From the NCBI RefSeq assembly GCF_934372025.1, contig NZ_CAKROJ010000006.1:1-64000 (forward strand): a stretch of DNA of 64,000 nt, in the 5' to 3' direction. Of this stretch, positions 60,810-64,000 are shown piece by piece. This DNA comes from an uncultured Blautia sp. Its GTDB lineage: Bacteria > Bacillota > Clostridia > Lachnospirales > Lachnospiraceae. A program made the position numbers and the translations under genes. Within the stretch, counting starts at the first letter, position 1. Each line of letters starts with the position of its first letter. The notes below the pieces were generated by a model that was given only the letters and a program-made list of their open reading frames with translations, was not told where the DNA came from and made no database searches.

Positions 60810-61389
60810 AATTTTTTATATTATGGGAAAAAGCGCATCTGGAAAAGACAGAATCTATTCCAGACTGGCTGGAGACAGAACTCTCAATCTGAAGAAGCTG
60901 ATTTTATATACGACAAGACCAATCAGAGATGGAGAAAAAGAAGGTGTGCAGTATTATTTTACAGATAATGAGAATCTGAAGAGATTTGAGAATGAAGGAC
61001 GTGTGATAGAGGCTCGTTCTTATGATACTGTTTATGGAGTATGGACATATTTTACTGCAGATGATGGTCAGATTAATCTGACAGACGGAAATTATCTTGG
61101 AATAGGCACCTTGGAATCTTTTTGTAAAATGAAAGAATATTATGGAAAAGATACAGTAGTTCCTGTTTATATAGAGGTTGAAGACGGGGAACGTCTTATT
61201 CGTGCTGTAAGGCGGGAACAGGAGCAAAAAAGACCGAAATATGAAGAACTTTGCAGAAGATTTCTTGCAGATCAGGAGGATTTTGCAGAAGAAAAAATAA
61301 AAGAAGCAGGAATACAGATACGATTTGTTAATGATGATTTGGATTTGTGTGTCGAAAGTATTATAAAATATATAAATTCTATATCATAA
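60802..61389 (+). CDS. Guanylate kinase-like protein
   Basis: The 195-residue protein has a guanylate-kinase fold: MSKIFYIMGKSASGKDRIYS, LILYTTRPIRDGEKEGVQYYF and ARSYDTVYGVWTYF. The P-loop is GKSASGKD followed by R, without the serine or threonine usually found after the lysine (related clostridial proteins commonly have DT here, from memory). The start at 60802 lies 8 bp inside the decarboxylase gene. The gene occupies the position of tmk in Bacillus. Whether it phosphorylates GMP, dTMP or something else is unclear. Confidence 0.75.
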   Translation: MSKIFYIMGKSASGKDRIYSRLAGDRTLNLKKLILYTTRPIRDGEKEGVQYYFTDNENLKRFENEGRVIEARSYDTVYGVWTYFTADDGQINLTDGNYLGIGTLESFCKMKEYYGKDTVVPVYIEVEDGERLIRAVRREQEQKRPKYEELCRRFLADQEDFAEEKIKEAGIQIRFVNDDLDLCVESIIKYINSIS

Positions 61390-61401
61390 AGAAAAATAGT
61401 T

Positions 61402-61429
61402 TTGAATGGCTGATAAAGTATGATATAAT
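61402..61429 (+). promoter_or_regulatory. Promoter of holB
   Basis: TTGAAT at 61402-61407, 16-bp spacer, TATAAT at 61424-61429 with a TG extension (TGATATAAT). About 60 bp upstream of holB. Confidence 0.6.
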
Positions 61430-61487
61430 GAGACTATAGCGAACAAAGATTCGTATATGAAACTATAAACAAGAGAGGTGATTCTGA

Positions 61488-62477
61488 ATGGTCAGTTTCA
61501 ATAACATTATCGGACACGAGGAAATTATCCGGCATCTGCAGAATGCCATGAAGACAGGGAAGGTATCTCATTCGTATATTTTTACAGGCAGACCCGGATC
61601 CGGCAAGAAGCTTCTTGCAGCGACATATGCAATGACCCTGCAGTGCGAAGCCGGTGGAACAGAGCCATGTCAGAAATGTGACTCCTGTAAGAAGGCATTG
61701 GGAAAGAATCATCCGGACATTATCACAGTGAATCACGAGAAGCCTGGAACAATTTCTATTGATGAGATTCGTGATCAGGTGATTCATGACGTAGCAGTCA
61801 GACCATATTGCAGCCCACACAAGATTTATATTATTCCAGATGCGGAAATGATGACGGTGCAGGCGCAGAATGCTCTTCTGAAAACAATAGAGGAACCACC
61901 GGAATATGCAGTGATCATGTTGCTGACGAGCAATGCAGATGCACTTCTTCCAACAATTCAGTCAAGATGTGTGCGTCTGGATCTGAAGGTGGTTGACGAC
62001 AGCCTTGTTAAGAAATACCTGATGGAGCGGCTTCATGTGCCGGATTATCAGGCAGAAATAGATGCTTCTTTTGCACAGGGAAGTATTGGCAAAGCCAAAG
62101 AAGCTGCCACATCAGAGGAATTCTCCAAAATGACTGAGAAGGCACTGAAGATTCTCAAGTATGTCAATACAATGGAAGTATATGAACTGGCAGATGAAAT
62201 TAAGGCTCTGTCAGATGAGAAGCAGAATATAAGTGATTATCTGGATATTTTCCAGTTCTGGTTCAGGGATGTTCTTATGTTTAAGGCAACTCAGGAGATT
62301 GACAACCTGGTATTTAAACAGGAAATTAATTATATCAAGGAACAGGCGAGCCAGCGTTCCTATGAGAATCTGGAAAAGATTCTGGAGGCTCTGGAAAAGA
62401 CAAAGGTAAGACTTCGTGCAAATGTTAATTTTGAACTTGCACTTGAACTTCTGTTCCTGACGATCAGGGAGAGATAG
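61488..62477 (+). CDS. holB: DNA polymerase III delta' subunit
   Basis: The 329-residue clamp-loader protein has NNIIGHEEIIRHLQNAM, a P-loop-like GRPGSGKKLL and a zinc-binding cysteine set in CEAGGTEPCQKCDSCKKAL. IYIIPDAEMMTVQAQNALLKTIEEP and the SRC-type motif IQSRCVRLDL follow. It loads the DnaN clamp. GAGAGGTGATTC precedes the ATG. Followed after 1 bp by ricT. Confidence 0.93.
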   Translation: MVSFNNIIGHEEIIRHLQNAMKTGKVSHSYIFTGRPGSGKKLLAATYAMTLQCEAGGTEPCQKCDSCKKALGKNHPDIITVNHEKPGTISIDEIRDQVIHDVAVRPYCSPHKIYIIPDAEMMTVQAQNALLKTIEEPPEYAVIMLLTSNADALLPTIQSRCVRLDLKVVDDSLVKKYLMERLHVPDYQAEIDASFAQGSIGKAKEAATSEEFSKMTEKALKILKYVNTMEVYELADEIKALSDEKQNISDYLDIFQFWFRDVLMFKATQEIDNLVFKQEINYIKEQASQRSYENLEKILEALEKTKVRLRANVNFELALELLFLTIRER

Positions 62478-62478
62478 A

Positions 62479-63384
62479 ATGACGAAAATTGTTGGTATAA
62501 GATTTAGAAATGTAGGAAAGATTTATTACTTTGATCCGAAAAACTACAAGATGCAGATCGGTGATCATGTAATCGTAGAGACTGCCCGTGGAGTTGAGTT
62601 TGGACGGGTCGTGCTTGGTCCAAAGGAAGTTGGCGAGAATGAAGTTGTTCATCCGTTGAAAGAAGTGCTTCGCGTTGCTACGCAGGCAGATAAGGACAGG
62701 GAAAAACAAAACCGTCAGAAAGAAAGAGAAGCATTTAAAATCTGTCAGAAGAAGATACGTGAACATGGTCTTGAAATGAAACTTATAGATGCAGAATATA
62801 CGTTTGATAATAATAAGGTGCTGTTTTATTTTACTGCCGATGGAAGAATTGATTTCCGTCAGCTGGTAAAGGATCTGGCAGCTATCTTTAAGACAAGAAT
62901 TGAACTTCGACAGATTGGTGTCAGAGATGAAACAAAAATTCTTGGAGGAATCGGAATTTGTGGAAGACAGCTTTGCTGTCATACTTATCTTTCTGAATTT
63001 GCACCAGTGTCCATTAAAATGGCAAAAGAGCAGAATCTGTCATTGAATCAGACGAAGATATCAGGTGTATGCGGCAGACTCATGTGCTGTTTGAAGAATG
63101 AACAGGAAACATATGAGGAACTGAATAAGAAACTTCCGGGAATAGGTGATATTGTTACATTGCCGGATGGTTTACAGGGAACTGTTCACAGTGTGAATGT
63201 CCTCAGACAGAGAGTAAAGGTAATTGTTGAAATAAATGATGAGAAGGAAATTCAGGAATATCCGGTAGGTGAACTGAAATTCCGTCCACGTAAAAAGAAA
63301 GCCAGATGTACAGATAAAGAACTTAAGGAATTTGAGGAAAGAGAAGGAGATTCCAAATCCAATGGAAAAAAATCAGCTGAATGA
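62479..63384 (+). CDS. ricT: PSP1 domain protein RicT (YaaT)
   Basis: The 301-residue protein has a PSP1 domain: YYFDPKNYKMQIGDHVIVETARGVEFGRVV, FYFTADGRIDFRQLVKDLA, and the cysteine-rich part GGIGICGRQLCCHTYL with GVCGRLMCCLKNEQ. These cysteines bind Fe-S clusters in the Bacillus RicAFT complex, which assists RNase Y and sporulation signalling. The C-terminal tail is charged. Translation is probably coupled with holB. Confidence 0.93.
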   Translation: MTKIVGIRFRNVGKIYYFDPKNYKMQIGDHVIVETARGVEFGRVVLGPKEVGENEVVHPLKEVLRVATQADKDREKQNRQKEREAFKICQKKIREHGLEMKLIDAEYTFDNNKVLFYFTADGRIDFRQLVKDLAAIFKTRIELRQIGVRDETKILGGIGICGRQLCCHTYLSEFAPVSIKMAKEQNLSLNQTKISGVCGRLMCCLKNEQETYEELNKKLPGIGDIVTLPDGLQGTVHSVNVLRQRVKVIVEINDEKEIQEYPVGELKFRPRKKKARCTDKELKEFEEREGDSKSNGKKSAE

Positions 63385-64000
63385 TCTGGTATATCCGGAG
63401 GAGAGGGTCGATGACCTTCAAAATGGTTTTTATGTGATACAGAATCCGGAAAAATTCTGTTTTGGAATGGACGCAGTTCTGTTATCCGGATTTGCAGATA
63501 TCCGAAAATCAGAAAGAGTCCTGGATATGGGAACAGGAACTGGAATTATTCCAATACTTCTGAAAGCTAAGGGTAAAGGAACACATCTGACAGGACTTGA
63601 AATTCAAAAAGAATGTGCAGATATGGCCAGAAGAAGTGTGTTGTATAATTGTATGGAAGAGGATATCGACATTGTATGCGGAGATATAAAAGAAGCTGCT
63701 GAAATTTTTGGGGCAGCTTCTTTTGATGCAGTAACAAGCAATCCTCCGTATATGATTGGTCAGCATGGCCTTCAGAATCCGCATATGGCCAAGGCAATTG
63801 CCCGACATGAGGTTTTGTGTACACTGGATGATGTGGTCAGACAGGCATCAGCAGTACTGAAAGAACGTGGTCGCTTTTATATGGTCCACAGGCCATTCCG
63901 GCTGGCTGAAATCTTTCAGGTACTTATGAAATATCGTCTTGAGCCAAAGAGAATGCAGTTGGTATATCCATATATTGACAGAGAACCTAATATGGTTCTG
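63362..64000 (+). CDS. tRNA1(Val) (adenine37-N6)-methyltransferase-like protein, N-terminal part
   Basis: Cut by the window end after 213 residues. Motifs: DLQNGFYVIQNPEKFCFGMDAVLLSGFA, the SAM-binding LDMGTGTGIIPILL and the catalytic SNPPYM of N6-adenine methyltransferases. Homologues are TrmN6/YabB. The ATG at 63362 overlaps the ricT stop by 23 bp and has AAGGAGA upstream. The order ricT then yabB is conserved in Firmicutes. Confidence 0.88.
   Translation, partial: MEKNQLNDLVYPEERVDDLQNGFYVIQNPEKFCFGMDAVLLSGFADIRKSERVLDMGTGTGIIPILLKAKGKGTHLTGLEIQKECADMARRSVLYNCMEEDIDIVCGDIKEAAEIFGAASFDAVTSNPPYMIGQHGLQNPHMAKAIARHEVLCTLDDVVRQASAVLKERGRFYMVHRPFRLAEIFQVLMKYRLEPKRMQLVYPYIDREPNMVL

Noticed and set aside
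1..64000. tRNA or rRNA genes
   Set aside because: Reading the intergenic regions showed no cloverleaf-like sequence with TTCRA arms or rRNA segments. A dedicated search would be needed to exclude them fully.

Overview
The window looks like the origin region of a chromosome from a low-GC Gram-positive anaerobe of the class Clostridia, most likely a member of the Lachnospiraceae (gut-type; genus not resolved). The evidence is the gene order rpmH-rnpA-yidD-yidC-jag-mnmE-mnmG-rsmG on one side and dnaA-dnaN-yaaA-recF on the other, strong AGGAGG-type ribosome binding sites, frequent TTG/GTG starts, a SAM-I riboswitch before metK, and the companions DUF4446, a DUF3881-like gene and a CBS-type pyrophosphatase. 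Nearly every gene left of about 41.3 kb is on the minus strand and every gene right of it is on the plus strand, so transcription runs away from the origin at about 41.3-41.85 kb.

Left to right: 1-301 is the start of metY (O-acetylhomoserine sulfhydrylase), running off the window. 409-2662 is a single-transposase IS66-type element. 2.8-10.9 kb is a LacI-regulated catabolic locus: a regulator, a two-domain ABC ATPase, two permeases, a binding protein, and two tandem M24 'aminopeptidase-fold' paralogues that have both lost metal-binding residues. Near-identical palindromic operators sit inside the promoters of both the regulator and the transporter operon. 11-19.6 kb holds a PatB/MalY-type lyase, adenine deaminase, a class II aldolase, an LTA-synthase-like membrane enzyme, a DUF3881-like protein and serS. 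19.7-21.9 kb is DUF4446-parB-parA.

Directly upstream of parA, 22.0-25.1 kb is the most unusual part of the window: about 3 kb without convincing genes, built of tandem units of roughly 0.8 kb. Each full unit carries two very long imperfect inverted repeats (about 210 and 190 bp) with one perfect parS site (TGTTTCACGTGAAACA) between them. A fourth parS lies just outside the array beside parA. This resembles an elaborated bacterial centromere. A decayed histidine-kinase remnant follows.

26.5-33.8 kb has an alpha/beta-hydrolase-like protein lacking the nucleophile serine, a threonine-aldolase-type enzyme, and a four-gene ABC exporter of the Gld type (ATPase, permease, GldG-like, DUF4340). 34-41.3 kb is the conserved tRNA-modification and membrane-insertion cluster. 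41.3-45.9 kb is oriC with DnaA boxes on both sides of dnaA.

45.9-64 kb (plus strand): an 806-codon TPR/acidic/P-loop protein of unknown function, ksgA/rsmA, a small secreted protein, an S1-domain protein, a CBS-pyrophosphatase, a flavin reductase, a divergent shikimate kinase, murA, SAM-I riboswitch plus metK, a two-component system, and a YaaO-like decarboxylase / guanylate-kinase-like / holB / ricT / trmN6-like cluster whose last gene leaves the window. No rRNA, tRNA or CRISPR array was recognised.
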